Positions 8,410-16,626 of a DNA stretch of 64,000 nt are shown piece by piece (positions within the stretch are counted from its first letter, which is position 1; each line of letters opens with the position of its first letter). The DNA is from BOG-908 sp965198825 (lineage in GTDB: Bacteria; Pseudomonadota; Alphaproteobacteria; Acetobacterales; Acetobacteraceae): the NCBI GenBank assembly GCA_965198825.1, contig CBDAQB010000003.1, positions 2,046,001 to 2,110,000 on the forward strand, in the 5' to 3' direction. The notes beneath the pieces are model-generated. The model saw only the letters and a program-made list of their open reading frames with translations. It did no database searches and was not told the origin of the DNA. Position numbers and translations under genes: made by a program.

Positions 8410-9753
8410 CTAGGCTTTCGCGCTTTCCCCAAGTGCGGCCAGGAAGTCCCTGGCCCAGATCGATGCCGTGCTGGCGTTCACGGCATCGTTCATGGTCTTC
8501 CAACGCGACCGCCGCTCCTTGGCGCTCATCGTCAGAGCGGCATGCAGCGCCTCGGCGATTTCGTCCGGATCGTAGGGGTTGACCAGAATAGCGCCCTTCA
8601 TCGCCGAGGCAGCGCCGGCAAACCGCGACAGCACCAGCGCGCCAGGATCCTTCTCGTCCTGCGCAGCGACATATTCCTTCGCCACCAGATTCATTCCATC
8701 GCGAAGCGGCGTCACCAGCCCCACGCGCGCACGGCGGTGAAAGCCAGCCAGCGTGCCACGGTCGATAGACGTCGTGAGATAACGCAGCGGCACCCAGTCG
8801 AATTCCGCATGCTCGCCATTGATGCGCCCGGCCAGACCATCCAGCTCGCGCCGCAACGTGCGGTATTGCGCCACGTCGCCGCGCGACACCGGCGCCACTT
8901 GCAGGAACGTCACCTGGTTGCGATGCTCGGGAAAATCGCTGAGCAGCTTGGCATAACCGCGAAACCGCTCAGGCAGGCCCTTCGTGTAATCCAGCCGGTC
9001 GACGCCGAGGATCAGCGCGCGGTCCCCCAAACTCTCGTCCATGCGGCGCATGTCGTCGCTGCCGATGCTGCCGAGCGCGGCCGACGCAAACTCCTGCGGA
9101 TCGATGCCGATGGGGAACGCCCTTGCCTTCGCCTCCAGACCGGCTTTCTCCAGGCAGGCATTGAGGTTATCCGCGTCGTCCTGCGTCTGCGTCCCCACCA
9201 GATCGTAGCAGGCAAAACTCTCCAACAGGATCTTGCCCTGCGGCAGCAACTCGAAAAGCCCCGGCGGCGGAAAGGGAATATGCAGAAAGAACCCGACACG
9301 GTTGCCAACTTTCGCCGCGCGTAGCGCCTGCCCCATCATGATGAGCTGGTAGTCATGCACCCAGACGACATCGTCGGATTTGAGCAACGGCTTGAGGATA
9401 TCGGCAAAACGCGTGTTCACCTCGCGGTACATGCCGAGCTCGGCGCGGTCGAAAATCCCCAACCCCGTGCGGCCATGAAACAGCGGCCAAAGCATGGTGT
9501 TCGAAAACCCGACGTAGAAACCCTGATACTGCGCATGCGACAAATCGATCGTCGCCATCGTCAGCCGGCCGCCGACACGCTGAACCTTGGGCTTGTCGCC
9601 AGGCGCCCCACGCGTCTCCCTGCCAGACCAGCCGAACCAGAGCGTCTCATGTTCAGCAATCGCGTCCGCGAGCGCGATGGCCAGCCCGCCAGCCGGCTGC
9701 TGACCGCCCTTCACCGAGGGCACGCGATTGGAGACGATTACCAGGCGGGACAT
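8410..9753 (-). CDS. otsA: Trehalose-6-phosphate synthase OtsA
   Basis: 447 residues, GT20 family. It makes trehalose-6-phosphate from UDP-glucose (or another NDP-glucose) and glucose-6-phosphate in the cytosol. Visible motifs: N-terminal VIVSNRVPSVKGGQQPAGGL, WVHDYQLIMMG, GVDRLDYTKGLPERF and the C-terminal PLRDGMNLVAKEYVA. ATG 9753 is chosen because the family starts with (M)SRLVIVSNRV; the longer in-frame reading overlaps otsB. It is 13 nt downstream of otsB, forming the otsB-otsA operon for the osmoprotectant trehalose. Confidence 0.96.
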   Translation of the reverse strand: MSRLVIVSNRVPSVKGGQQPAGGLAIALADAIAEHETLWFGWSGRETRGAPGDKPKVQRVGGRLTMATIDLSHAQYQGFYVGFSNTMLWPLFHGRTGLGIFDRAELGMYREVNTRFADILKPLLKSDDVVWVHDYQLIMMGQALRAAKVGNRVGFFLHIPFPPPGLFELLPQGKILLESFACYDLVGTQTQDDADNLNACLEKAGLEAKARAFPIGIDPQEFASAALGSIGSDDMRRMDESLGDRALILGVDRLDYTKGLPERFRGYAKLLSDFPEHRNQVTFLQVAPVSRGDVAQYRTLRRELDGLAGRINGEHAEFDWVPLRYLTTSIDRGTLAGFHRRARVGLVTPLRDGMNLVAKEYVAAQDEKDPGALVLSRFAGAASAMKGAILVNPYDPDEIAEALHAALTMSAKERRSRWKTMNDAVNASTASIWARDFLAALGESAKA

Positions 9754-9766
9754 AGGGACCCCGTCA

Positions 9767-10498
9767 TCAAAGCCGCCACGCGCCCGAGTCACCCGACGCC
9801 AGCCGCGCAATCCAGGCGCGCACGTCGGACGCCTCACCGAAATCGTCCGCAACCCGCAGACCCAACCCGCCCAATGCCTCGGCCGCGGCGATCCCATCCT
9901 CATCGGTCACGTCATCGCCAACGAACACCGGCAGCCGCCCGGCGAACGGCGCCCGCGCCATGATGGCCCGAACCGCCGACCCCTTGTCGATGCCGGAAGG
10001 CCGAACCTCCCAGGCCATCTTCGCCGCCAGGAGCACAAACCGATCCGGCTGCTCCTCCAGCAATCCCTGCACCGCCGCCCTCAGCGCGTCCCCAGCTCCA
10101 GGTGCGCCCCGGTAATGCAGCACGAAGCCAAACTCCTTGTGCTCCAGCACCACGCCGGGATGAGCTGCCTCCTGCCGGCGCGCCTCCGCCAGCCAGTGCT
10201 CCGGAACAGCCGCAATCTCCATTGCCGCCACCGCCTCCCCAGGCGCATGGCGCAACGCCGTCCCATGCTCCGCCGCCACGGTGAACGGCGCATCCCCCAT
10301 CAGCGCATCCACCTGCCGCAAAGGCCGCCCGGTCACCACGCCCAACGCTCCCCCGCACCGCTCACGGAGCGCCCGCAGCGAGTCCAGCAACCCGGGCGCC
10401 ACCTCCACCGCATCGGGCGTCGGCGCGATATCGAGAAGCGTGCCATCGAGGTCGAGCAGAAAAGCGGCCCGGTCAGGGGGTGGCAGAGACACATTCAT
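9767..10498 (-). CDS. otsB: Trehalose-6-phosphate phosphatase OtsB
   Basis: 243 residues of the HAD superfamily. FLLDLDGTLLDIAP (near residue 12) holds the two catalytic aspartates, VVTGRPLRQVD is motif II, and FVGDDVTDEDG near residue 200 is the metal-binding motif IV. It dephosphorylates trehalose-6-phosphate to trehalose. Start MNVSLPPPD at 10498; the longer open frame upstream overlaps the DUF2155 gene and is not family-like. First gene of the otsBA pair. Confidence 0.95.
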   Translation of the reverse strand: MNVSLPPPDRAAFLLDLDGTLLDIAPTPDAVEVAPGLLDSLRALRERCGGALGVVTGRPLRQVDALMGDAPFTVAAEHGTALRHAPGEAVAAMEIAAVPEHWLAEARRQEAAHPGVVLEHKEFGFVLHYRGAPGAGDALRAAVQGLLEEQPDRFVLLAAKMAWEVRPSGIDKGSAVRAIMARAPFAGRLPVFVGDDVTDEDGIAAAEALGGLGLRVADDFGEASDVRAWIARLASGDSGAWRL

Positions 10499-10554
10499 GC
10501 CGGCAGAACCGCCCGTGATCCCAACAGTTCCGGACCGGCGACGATGAGGCCCGT

Positions 10555-10938
10555 TTACGCGCAGCCCACGAGTTGCACGTCGTAGACAGGATGCTCGAGC
10601 ATGTTCAGGGACGGCTCGTTCTTGAGAATCCAGCCATCGAACGCCGGCGTGCCCGGCCGCGTGTCGGCGATCTTCAAATGCGCCGTGGCATCCTGCGGCA
10701 AATCGTCCGGCCGCACGAAGCACCCTTCGACGGACAGGCTCAACGACTGCACCTGCTGAGTCTCGCCCGCCTTGAGCGTCAGCTCCTGAACGGTCGAATC
10801 GATCTTGTTCAGCACACGCAGCACCGCCCCGCCCTTGGCGACCCACGTGTCCGGCGGCGACATGGTTGGCGGCGCCACCGGCTCCGCGGCCGAAGCCGCA
10901 GCCGTCATCAACAACAAGCCCGCGAGCACGCGCATCAT
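10555..10938 (-). CDS. DUF2155 periplasmic protein
   Basis: 127 residues with a clear signal peptide (MMRVLAGLLLMTAAASAAEP). The mature domain has the DUF2155 pattern: AVLRVLNKIDSTVQELTL, then SLSVEGCFVRP, and near the end WILKNEPSLNMLEHPVYDV. Family members are exported alphaproteobacterial proteins without a proven function. The gene overlaps the preceding small ORF by ATGA and is the last gene of the NDUFA12-mlaD operon. Either ATG at 10938 or 10935 could start it. Confidence 0.85.
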   Translation of the reverse strand: MMRVLAGLLLMTAAASAAEPVAPPTMSPPDTWVAKGGAVLRVLNKIDSTVQELTLKAGETQQVQSLSLSVEGCFVRPDDLPQDATAHLKIADTRPGTPAFDGWILKNEPSLNMLEHPVYDVQLVGCA

Positions 10939-11147
10939 CGTTTCGGCGAAACCAGCTTGCCCAGCAGATCCGCAATCCGCTCGCGGGCACAGTGCTCGTC
11001 CACCCCCATGAGCACGGCATCCTCGAACGCATCCTGCATCACCTGCTGCAGCTCCCGTTCGTTCTCTTCCAGAACCACGAGCTTCTCGCGGCAAGAAACC
11101 GGCTCGCCATCGGCCATGACCCAGCGCGTGCGAACCTCGACGCTCAT
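10935..11147 (-). CDS. Small conserved-context protein (70 aa), function unknown
   Basis: This charged, cytoplasmic-looking peptide begins MSVEVRTRWVMADGEP and continues with a helical acidic stretch (LEENERELQQVMQDAFEDAV) and a Lys/Arg tail. No family is recognised. It is supported as a real gene by ATGA overlaps on both sides: its start overlaps the mlaD stop and its stop overlaps the DUF2155 start. Translational coupling with an envelope operon suggests a linked role, but that is inference. Confidence 0.7.
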   Translation of the reverse strand: MSVEVRTRWVMADGEPVSCREKLVVLEENERELQQVMQDAFEDAVLMGVDEHCARERIADLLGKLVSPKR

Positions 11148-11689
11148 TTCAGCGGCGGCATCACGCTCTTGTCGGCCGGCGCTGCCGCAGGCGGGTTAGA
11201 CGCACCCGGCGCGCTGGAAGAACTCGTGGAACCCTTGCCGCTCCCAACACTCGGAAAGATATACTTGCTGATCAGGCCTTCGATATTCACCGACCCCTGG
11301 GTGATGGTGATCACCCCGCCATCCTTCAGCGTCTTGTCGTCGCCGCCAGTCGTCAGCGCCATGAACTTGCCGCCGAGCAACCCGTCCGTGCTGATCTGCG
11401 CGGAACTATCCGTCGTCAGCGACACATCGTTCTGCACAGTAAACGAAACATCCGCCTCATAGGTCTTGGGATTCAACGTAATGCTCTGAACGCTGCCGAT
11501 CTTCACCCCGGCAATGCGGACATCCGCGCCCGTATTCAGCCCGTCCACATGATCGAACGCCGCATGCAGCAGATAGCCATTATGGCTGCTCCCCTGCCCG
11601 GTGCTGGTGAAAGCGAGAACCACGAAACCAGCCGCCACCACCAGAACGGCAGCGCCTGTCAGAACCTCTACGGGACTATGCCTTGCCAT
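11144..11689 (-). CDS. mlaD: MlaD-like MCE-domain lipid transport protein
   Basis: 181 residues: a short N-terminus, one transmembrane anchor (VLTGAAVLVVAAGFVVLAF), then a single MCE domain (YLLHAAFDHVDGLNTGADVR, then IAGVKIGSVQSI) and a Ser/Pro/Ala-rich tail. MlaD is the periplasmic hexameric substrate-binding ring of the Mla phospholipid system that keeps the outer membrane asymmetric. The other mla genes are absent here; a stand-alone mlaD next to the NDUFA12 gene is known from Alphaproteobacteria. ATG 11689 is preferred over an upstream TTG at 11701 that overlaps the NDUFA12 stop. Confidence 0.9.
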   Translation of the reverse strand: MARHSPVEVLTGAAVLVVAAGFVVLAFTSTGQGSSHNGYLLHAAFDHVDGLNTGADVRIAGVKIGSVQSITLNPKTYEADVSFTVQNDVSLTTDSSAQISTDGLLGGKFMALTTGGDDKTLKDGGVITITQGSVNIEGLISKYIFPSVGSGKGSTSSSSAPGASNPPAAAPADKSVMPPLK

Positions 11690-11697
11690 GTCAGTTC

Positions 11698-12054
11698 TCA
11701 AGCATCCGGCGACCAGGCCTCATAGTCGCCTGTCGCAGCCGCACGATGCCCTCCCTGATAATCATGCCCGGGCGGCCGGTAAGCCAGCGGCGTCCCGGTC
11801 AAATTCGGCAAATGCGGCTTCTGCCAGGGCTTCCGCCCCACGTCGGAAAGCGGCGCGTCGGTCGTGTGATGGATCCAGGCGTGCCACTCGGGCGGAATGG
11901 CCGTCGCCTCCTCTGGACCCGCATAAACCACCCACCGCCTCTGCCGGAGCCCGTGCCCGCGCGGCTTGCGATCCTGGAAATACCGGTTGCCCGCGGCGTC
12001 GGTCCCGACCGCGGTGCCATGGAGGAAGGTGAACAGCCGCGTGCCGATATTCAT
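11698..12054 (-). CDS. NADH:ubiquinone oxidoreductase subunit, NDUFA12 family
   Basis: 118 residues starting MNIGTRLFTFLHGTAVGTDA, followed by GNRYFQDRK and RRWVVYAGPEEATAIPPEWHAWIHHTTDAPL. This is the NDUFA12 (B17.2) signature. In Alphaproteobacteria and mitochondria it is a supernumerary complex I subunit located at the peripheral arm. ATG 12054 is chosen because the family begins there; an in-frame upstream extension carries no family features. It heads a minus-strand operon with mlaD 8 nt downstream. Confidence 0.93.
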   Translation of the reverse strand: MNIGTRLFTFLHGTAVGTDAAGNRYFQDRKPRGHGLRQRRWVVYAGPEEATAIPPEWHAWIHHTTDAPLSDVGRKPWQKPHLPNLTGTPLAYRPPGHDYQGGHRAAATGDYEAWSPDA

Positions 12055-12184
12055 GCCGCTGGATATACGGTGTCGCTTGCGCCCGGTCCAGAGACCGCCC
12101 TTATCCACAACATTTAGTGCCGGCTGACCCCATTCCATCAAAATCTGTGTTTTCGAGTCGCGCAAGACGTGCTTACCATCGCTC

Positions 12185-13666
12185 ATGAGAATGAACCGTC
12201 TCTGGCAAGGTGTGCGCATGCGTCAGACGGCGGCCTCCGCCGACCCGGACGACGCCCCGCGCCTCGTCACCCTCCCCGTTTCCTGGGACGACCGAGCCGC
12301 CGCCGCCCTTGCCGCTGTCACCCCAGGCGAAGGCCCCATTTCGCTCGCCAACGCCGCCGCCCTCTGGCTGACCACCGCCGCCCACCGCAGCCGCGCCGAC
12401 AACGGCGACGAAACACTCGCCACCCACCTCCACCGCCTGCTCCTCCTCCGCCAGGCCTGCCCCACCACCGCCGTCTGGCGCGGCGAAGCCGGCCCGCCAG
12501 GCTACATCATCAACGCCGCCGGCTTCATCGACGACACCTGCGGCTTCGACGTCGAAGCCTTCGGCGACGCCGTCGCCTACGCCACACGCGCCTGCCGCCT
12601 GCTCGCCCAACCCGCCTCCCCAATCGAAATCGGCCTTGCCGGCCTCGACGATCTCCTCGCCTGCCTCGGCATCCCCTACGACAGCCGCCCCGCCCGCGCC
12701 GTCGCCGCCTGCCTTGCCGCCCTCCTGCGCGCCCGCGTCGAAAGCGCCCTCGAAGGCGACCAGCCCGACCTCCTGGCGACCGAAGCCAACTGGCCCGCCC
12801 CGCCCGCCCAATGCGCCGTCCCAGGCCTCGCCGAAGCCGCTGCCCAAGCCCGGCGCGCCGTACGCAGAACGCCGGACGGCCGAACCGCCACCGGCATCTT
12901 CGCGGCCGGCCCCGCCGAAGCCATGCTCGGCATCGAAACCAGCGGCATCGCCCCCGCCTTCTCCCCCGTGCGCGACCGGCACCTCACCCGCGCCGCCCAG
13001 CACCGCCTCGCGACCGCCAACCTCTCCCCCGAAGCCGCCCTCGCCGCCACCCTCTCAGGCGAAGACCTCCTTCCGAACCCCAGCCTCCCCGCGCACGTCG
13101 CCATGCACGACGAAATCGCCCGCTTCCTCGAAACTATGCCGCCCCGTCCAGCCAGCCTCCCCGGCCTCGTCACCTCGTCCCCGGCCGCAACCCCAGCAAT
13201 CCGCCACGAACCCCTGCCCGCCCGCTCCGGCGGCCTGGCCCAGAAAGCCGCCGTCGCCGGCCACCGCATCTTCCTGCGCACCGCCGAATACGCAGACGGC
13301 CGCCTCGGCGACGTCACCATCTCCCTCCCACGCGAAACCGCCCTCGCCCGCGGCCTCATCGACTGCCTCTCGCAAGCCCTCAGCGTCGGCCTCCAGCACG
13401 GCGTCCCCCTCGACGCCTACATCGACGCCCTTGCACTCAGCGACTTCGCCCCCGCCGGCCCAGTCGAAGGCGACCCCGCCGTCGGCCAGGCCAGCTCCGT
13501 CGTGGACTACGTCATGCGAACGCTGGCCGCGAACTACCTTGGCCGTCATTTGCCTGAGGCCGAATACGCAGCGACCGGAACAGAGGACAGCAGCCCCCTC
13601 TTGCCGCTCGATCTGCCGCGCGGGGCATCCGCACGCGCTCGGCGGCGGGGATTGCGGCTCGTCTAA
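12185..13666 (+). CDS. Degenerate NrdJ-like protein with C-terminal TSCPD domain
   Basis: 493 residues. The C-terminal part (about 350-450) matches the TSCPD domain that ends B12-dependent class II ribonucleotide reductases: HRIFLRTAEYADGRLGDVTI, then VGLQHGVPLDAYIDALALSDFAPAGPVEGD and SVVDYVMRTLAANYLGR. The middle part resembles pieces of the NrdJ barrel: FDVEAFGDAVAYATRACRLL, GLDDLLACLGIPYDS, and GIETSGIAPAFSPV. Full NrdJ is well over 700 residues with an N-terminal cobalamin half; here that half and the conserved active-site cysteines are not seen. It is probably non-catalytic or regulatory. Composition is extreme (very Ala/Pro-rich, GC-biased). It is divergent from the NDUFA12 operon and ends 13 nt before repeat copy 6. 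Confidence 0.7.
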   Translation: MRMNRLWQGVRMRQTAASADPDDAPRLVTLPVSWDDRAAAALAAVTPGEGPISLANAAALWLTTAAHRSRADNGDETLATHLHRLLLLRQACPTTAVWRGEAGPPGYIINAAGFIDDTCGFDVEAFGDAVAYATRACRLLAQPASPIEIGLAGLDDLLACLGIPYDSRPARAVAACLAALLRARVESALEGDQPDLLATEANWPAPPAQCAVPGLAEAAAQARRAVRRTPDGRTATGIFAAGPAEAMLGIETSGIAPAFSPVRDRHLTRAAQHRLATANLSPEAALAATLSGEDLLPNPSLPAHVAMHDEIARFLETMPPRPASLPGLVTSSPAATPAIRHEPLPARSGGLAQKAAVAGHRIFLRTAEYADGRLGDVTISLPRETALARGLIDCLSQALSVGLQHGVPLDAYIDALALSDFAPAGPVEGDPAVGQASSVVDYVMRTLAANYLGRHLPEAEYAATGTEDSSPLLPLDLPRGASARARRRGLRLV

Positions 13667-13678
13667 GAAAGGAAGCAT

Positions 13679-13789
13679 CTTCTTTTACGAAAAAAAGAAG
13701 CAAAAAACTTTTGCACGTTTAGGACGGGCCTATCCTCACACCCGGCCCAAGGTCGCAAAAGTTTTTTGGTTCTTTTTTTAAAAAAGAAC
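13679..13789. repeat. Nested palindromic intergenic repeat, copy 6 (complete, inverted core)
   Basis: Left arm C-G subtype with loop variant ACGA, right arm G-C subtype. It is flanked by GAAAGGAAG and CCTTCCTTCC, which extend the outer inverted repeat. It lies between the convergent NrdJ-like gene and a small minus-strand gene. Confidence 0.9.
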
Positions 13790-13817
13790 GCCTTCCTTCC
13801 TCGCAAAACTTCCACCC

Positions 13818-14000
13818 TCAAGGCGTCGTGCTTGCTTCCATGCCAATCATCGCTTCCATGTGGTGGAACGCACCCATCATCATGTCCGGGCGCAGGAACG
13901 CCATGATGACAAGCAGCAAAACCAGCGTGCCGGCAGACGCCAGCAGCAACCGAAAGGCTGCCTGCCTCGGCCTGGTCACTTCCATATCCGTTTCCATCAT
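13818..14000 (-). CDS. Small single-pass membrane protein, function unknown
   Basis: 60 residues starting MMETDMEV, with one strong transmembrane segment (LLLASAGTLVLLLVIMAFL) and a Met/His-rich C-terminal tail (PDMMMGAFHHMEAMIGMEA). A GGAGGG ribosome site at 14004-14009 supports a start at 14000 or, with better spacing, at 13997. The clustered Met and His residues suggest possible metal contact, but this is only compositional. It has its own short unit next to the DHA2 exporter gene, which ends at 14118. Confidence 0.6.
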   Translation of the reverse strand: MMETDMEVTRPRQAAFRLLLASAGTLVLLLVIMAFLRPDMMMGAFHHMEAMIGMEASTTP

Positions 14001-14117
14001 GATCCCTCCGCCGCGTGCAGCCGCCTGCAGGTGCTTGCGACCGTTTTCGGGGACCACATCATAAAGGTTACGCTACCGGTCGCAGCTCGACCACCGGCGA
14101 AAAAGGCGGGCTGGCTA

Positions 14118-15638
14118 CTACCTGCGCACCTTGAGCAACGGCCGCTCTGGAAGCACCACCGCAAAGCCGAACGCCACCGCGGCGATCGCAGCGGAAACCG
14201 CGAACGTAAGCCCAAGCGCGTGGCTGTAGGCGCTGGTCATGACGACGCGGTCGCCGGGCGGCAAAGAACGGAGTTGCGTCAAACCCTGCTGCAGCAACGC
14301 CGGCGCCACCCGGGCACGCAGAACGCCGTTGAGCACCGTCCCCGCCAAGGCCACGCCGAAAGCCGCTCCCAGCGAACGGAAGAACGCCAGCGTCGCCGTC
14401 GCCACGCCGAGATCACGCGTAGCGACAGCGTTCTGAATGGCCGTCGTCATGTTCGGCATCACGAGACCGATGCCAGCACCAAGCGCCACCAGCAGCGTAT
14501 CGAAAGCGTTCGCGCTGGCCCCCAGGATTGCCGCATACGACATCGAAGCAAACGACAAGGTCGCAAGCGTCAAACCGATGATTGGAAAGATCTTGTAACG
14601 CCCCGTGCGCGTCACCAGCCGCCCGCCAATCACGGATGAAACGATGAGGCCGGCCATCAGCGGCGCCATGCGCAGCCCCGCTTCGGTAGCCGTCGCGCCA
14701 AGCACGAGCTGAAAAAACAGAGGAATGAACACGAGCGCACCGAACAGCGCCATGGCCGACAGGCTCACCGCCGTCACGCCGCACACGAAAACCTTGTCCG
14801 CGAACAACCGCGGCGGCAGCGCCGGCTCCGACGCCCGCCGCTCCACGGGGATGAGCAGCGCAAACAAAACCACGGTGGACAGGGCCATGGCGAGTATAAG
14901 CGGCGAGGTCCAGGGAAACGCATTTCCGCCCCAGCTCAGCGTCAGCATCGCATCGCAGGTGCCCGCGATCAAAAGGGCAAAACCCAGGAAATCCACGCCC
15001 CTTCCGCCCGGCGGTTTACGCCGCCCGGGCGCCGTCGCGATGAAGGCCAGCGCAGTCAACCCGACAGGCAGGTTGATGTAAAAGATCCAAGGCCAGCTCA
15101 GCCGATCCGTAATCACCCCGCCCAGCAACGGACCCGCCACGCTGCACACGGCAAACACCGCAGCCACCTGCCCCTGATACCGCCCGCGTTCCCGCGGTGA
15201 TATCAGATCGGCAATCGTCGTCTGCGACAATGTCAGCAACCCGCCCGCGCCGATCCCTTGCACTGCGCGGAACACGATCAGCTCGACCATGCTGCGAGAC
15301 AGCGCGCACAGCACCGATCCCGCGAGAAAAATGCCGATGGAAACAAAGAACGCCGGCTTGCGCCCGAACTGATCCGACAACTTGCCATAAAGCGGCGTCG
15401 CCGCGGTGGAAGCGACCGAGAACGCCGTCACCACCCACGCAAGATGCGACAGCCCGCCAAGATCGCTGACGATCCGAGGCAGCGCCGGCCCCACGATATT
15501 CCCATCCAGCGACGCCAGCGTAAGCGCCAGCATGAGCCCGACCATGACCCGCCGTATTTCGCCCGCACTCGCAGGCGCGCGAACCTCCGGGCCAGCCGCG
15601 CTCTCCGGCAGGCTATCGACAGTGCTGTCGGAAGCCAT
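14118..15638 (-). CDS. MFS drug exporter, DHA2 (EmrB/QacA-like) family
   Basis: 506 residues with about 14 hydrophobic segments. Hallmarks are motif C-like LASLDGNIVGPALPRIVSDL in helix 1, motif A YGKLSDQFGRKPAF between helices 2 and 3, and RAVQGIGAGGLLTLSQT in helix 4. DHA2 proteins are proton antiporters exporting drugs or toxic amphiphiles across the inner membrane. No membrane-fusion partner is adjacent, so it probably acts alone. Start ATG 15638 (MASDSTVD) is chosen; the longer reading runs into the DLH gene. It follows the DLH-family gene by 8 nt, implying co-transcription. Confidence 0.9.
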   Translation of the reverse strand: MASDSTVDSLPESAAGPEVRAPASAGEIRRVMVGLMLALTLASLDGNIVGPALPRIVSDLGGLSHLAWVVTAFSVASTAATPLYGKLSDQFGRKPAFFVSIGIFLAGSVLCALSRSMVELIVFRAVQGIGAGGLLTLSQTTIADLISPRERGRYQGQVAAVFAVCSVAGPLLGGVITDRLSWPWIFYINLPVGLTALAFIATAPGRRKPPGGRGVDFLGFALLIAGTCDAMLTLSWGGNAFPWTSPLILAMALSTVVLFALLIPVERRASEPALPPRLFADKVFVCGVTAVSLSAMALFGALVFIPLFFQLVLGATATEAGLRMAPLMAGLIVSSVIGGRLVTRTGRYKIFPIIGLTLATLSFASMSYAAILGASANAFDTLLVALGAGIGLVMPNMTTAIQNAVATRDLGVATATLAFFRSLGAAFGVALAGTVLNGVLRARVAPALLQQGLTQLRSLPPGDRVVMTSAYSHALGLTFAVSAAIAAVAFGFAVVLPERPLLKVRR

Positions 15639-15646
15639 CGTGCGGC

Positions 15647-16471
15647 TCAGGCAACTCCGTACTGCTTGAACCAGGCCATCGCATCCGCCCACCCGGCCTT
15701 CGCCGCCGCCTCGTTGTAACTGTCGCGGTAATCGGCATGAAACCCATGCCCGGCATCGGGGAACACCTTGATCGTCACCTTATGCCCCGCCTCGGTGGCA
15801 GCTTGCGCCGCCGCCTGCACATCCTTTTGATGGATGCTCTGATCCTTGCCGCCATAGAGACCCAGCAAAGGACAGCGCAGCGAGGCCGCACGATCCATGG
15901 GCGTGTGCGGCTGTATCGGCGAAGTCGGCCCGACCACCGGCCCATACCACGCAACGGCCGCCTTCAGATGCGGATTATGCTCGGCATAAAGCCACGTATC
16001 GCGCCCGCCGCGGCAGTATCCCATCACCCCAAGCCGCGCCGGATCGCCGCCGTTCTCCCGCGCCCACACGGCGCTGCTGTCGAGGTCAGTCAGCATGGTG
16101 AAATCCGGCGCCTTCAGAATGATCTTGTCGAAAATCTCCTGTGGCGAACTCAGCTTCGAAGGATCCCCTATCCGCGCATAAAGCTCTGGTGCGACCGCAA
16201 GATACCCGAGCTTCGCCAGCCGGCGGCAAACATCCTTGATATAATCATGAACCCCGAAGATCTCCTCGATCACGAGGATCGTAGGAAACAGCCCGCCGGT
16301 GGCCGGCTTCGCGAAATAAGCCGGCAAATGACCGTCGCTGACCGGAACCTGAGCCTCACCGGCCGCCAGGCCGTCCGTGCCGGTCACGATCGGCGCAGTC
16401 GCCGCCCGTGCAACGGCTGCGGTAAATCCGGTCATGAGTGAGCTCATGACAAACGTGCGTCTTGGAATCAT
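15647..16471 (-). CDS. Dienelactone hydrolase family protein with Tat-like leader
   Basis: 274 residues. The N-terminus MIPRRTFVMSSLMTGFTAAV carries a twin arginine and a hydrophobic stretch, fitting a Tat signal. The domain has LVIEEIFGVHDYIKDVCRRL, the nucleophile Cys in VMGYCRGG, the Asp in YGGKDQSI and the His in DAGHGFHADYR, the Cys-Asp-His triad of dienelactone hydrolases. It probably hydrolyses a lactone or ester outside the cytoplasm; the substrate is unknown. It is upstream of the DHA2 exporter in the same operon and is preceded by repeat copy 7. Confidence 0.88.
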   Translation of the reverse strand: MIPRRTFVMSSLMTGFTAAVARAATAPIVTGTDGLAAGEAQVPVSDGHLPAYFAKPATGGLFPTILVIEEIFGVHDYIKDVCRRLAKLGYLAVAPELYARIGDPSKLSSPQEIFDKIILKAPDFTMLTDLDSSAVWARENGGDPARLGVMGYCRGGRDTWLYAEHNPHLKAAVAWYGPVVGPTSPIQPHTPMDRAASLRCPLLGLYGGKDQSIHQKDVQAAAQAATEAGHKVTIKVFPDAGHGFHADYRDSYNEAAAKAGWADAMAWFKQYGVA

Positions 16472-16504
16472 GGGGACCTGTTCTCCAAGGAAGTGAGGGA
16501 AGTA

Positions 16505-16615
16505 GTTCTTTTTTGAAAAAAAGAACCAAAAAACTTTGCGACTTGGGGCCGGGCCTGCAGAAGTGCCGAGCCCAAACGAATAAAAGTTTTTTGCTTTTTT
16601 TTTTCAAAAAAGAAG
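16505..16615. repeat. Nested palindromic intergenic repeat, copy 7 (complete)
   Basis: Left arm G-C subtype, right arm C-G subtype with one C-to-T change that leaves a G-U pair. Core GGGCCGGGCCTGCAGAAGTG is in plus orientation. It lies 12 nt beyond the icd stop and 34 nt upstream of the DLH gene, both on the minus strand. Confidence 0.9.
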
Positions 16616-16626
16616 AGTCTTCCTCC

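Noticed and set aside
12101..12109. Perfect DnaA box TTATCCACA
   Set aside because: Only one copy, within the NDUFA12 upstream region, with no cluster of boxes, AT-rich unwinding region or dnaA/dnaN/parAB genes, so an origin is not supported.
12185..13666. Long alternative frames rich in Arg/Pro over the NrdJ-like gene (also over bamA, ppiD and trpE)
   Set aside because: They are shadows caused by high GC and strong third-position bias; they show no family features and overlap well-supported genes.
14118..15638. DHA2 exporter as the pump partner of the NodT-type channel at 53.4 kb
   Set aside because: No copy of the TetR operator was seen near it and it has no adjacent membrane fusion gene; the EmrA/EmrB pair at 20 kb fits better.
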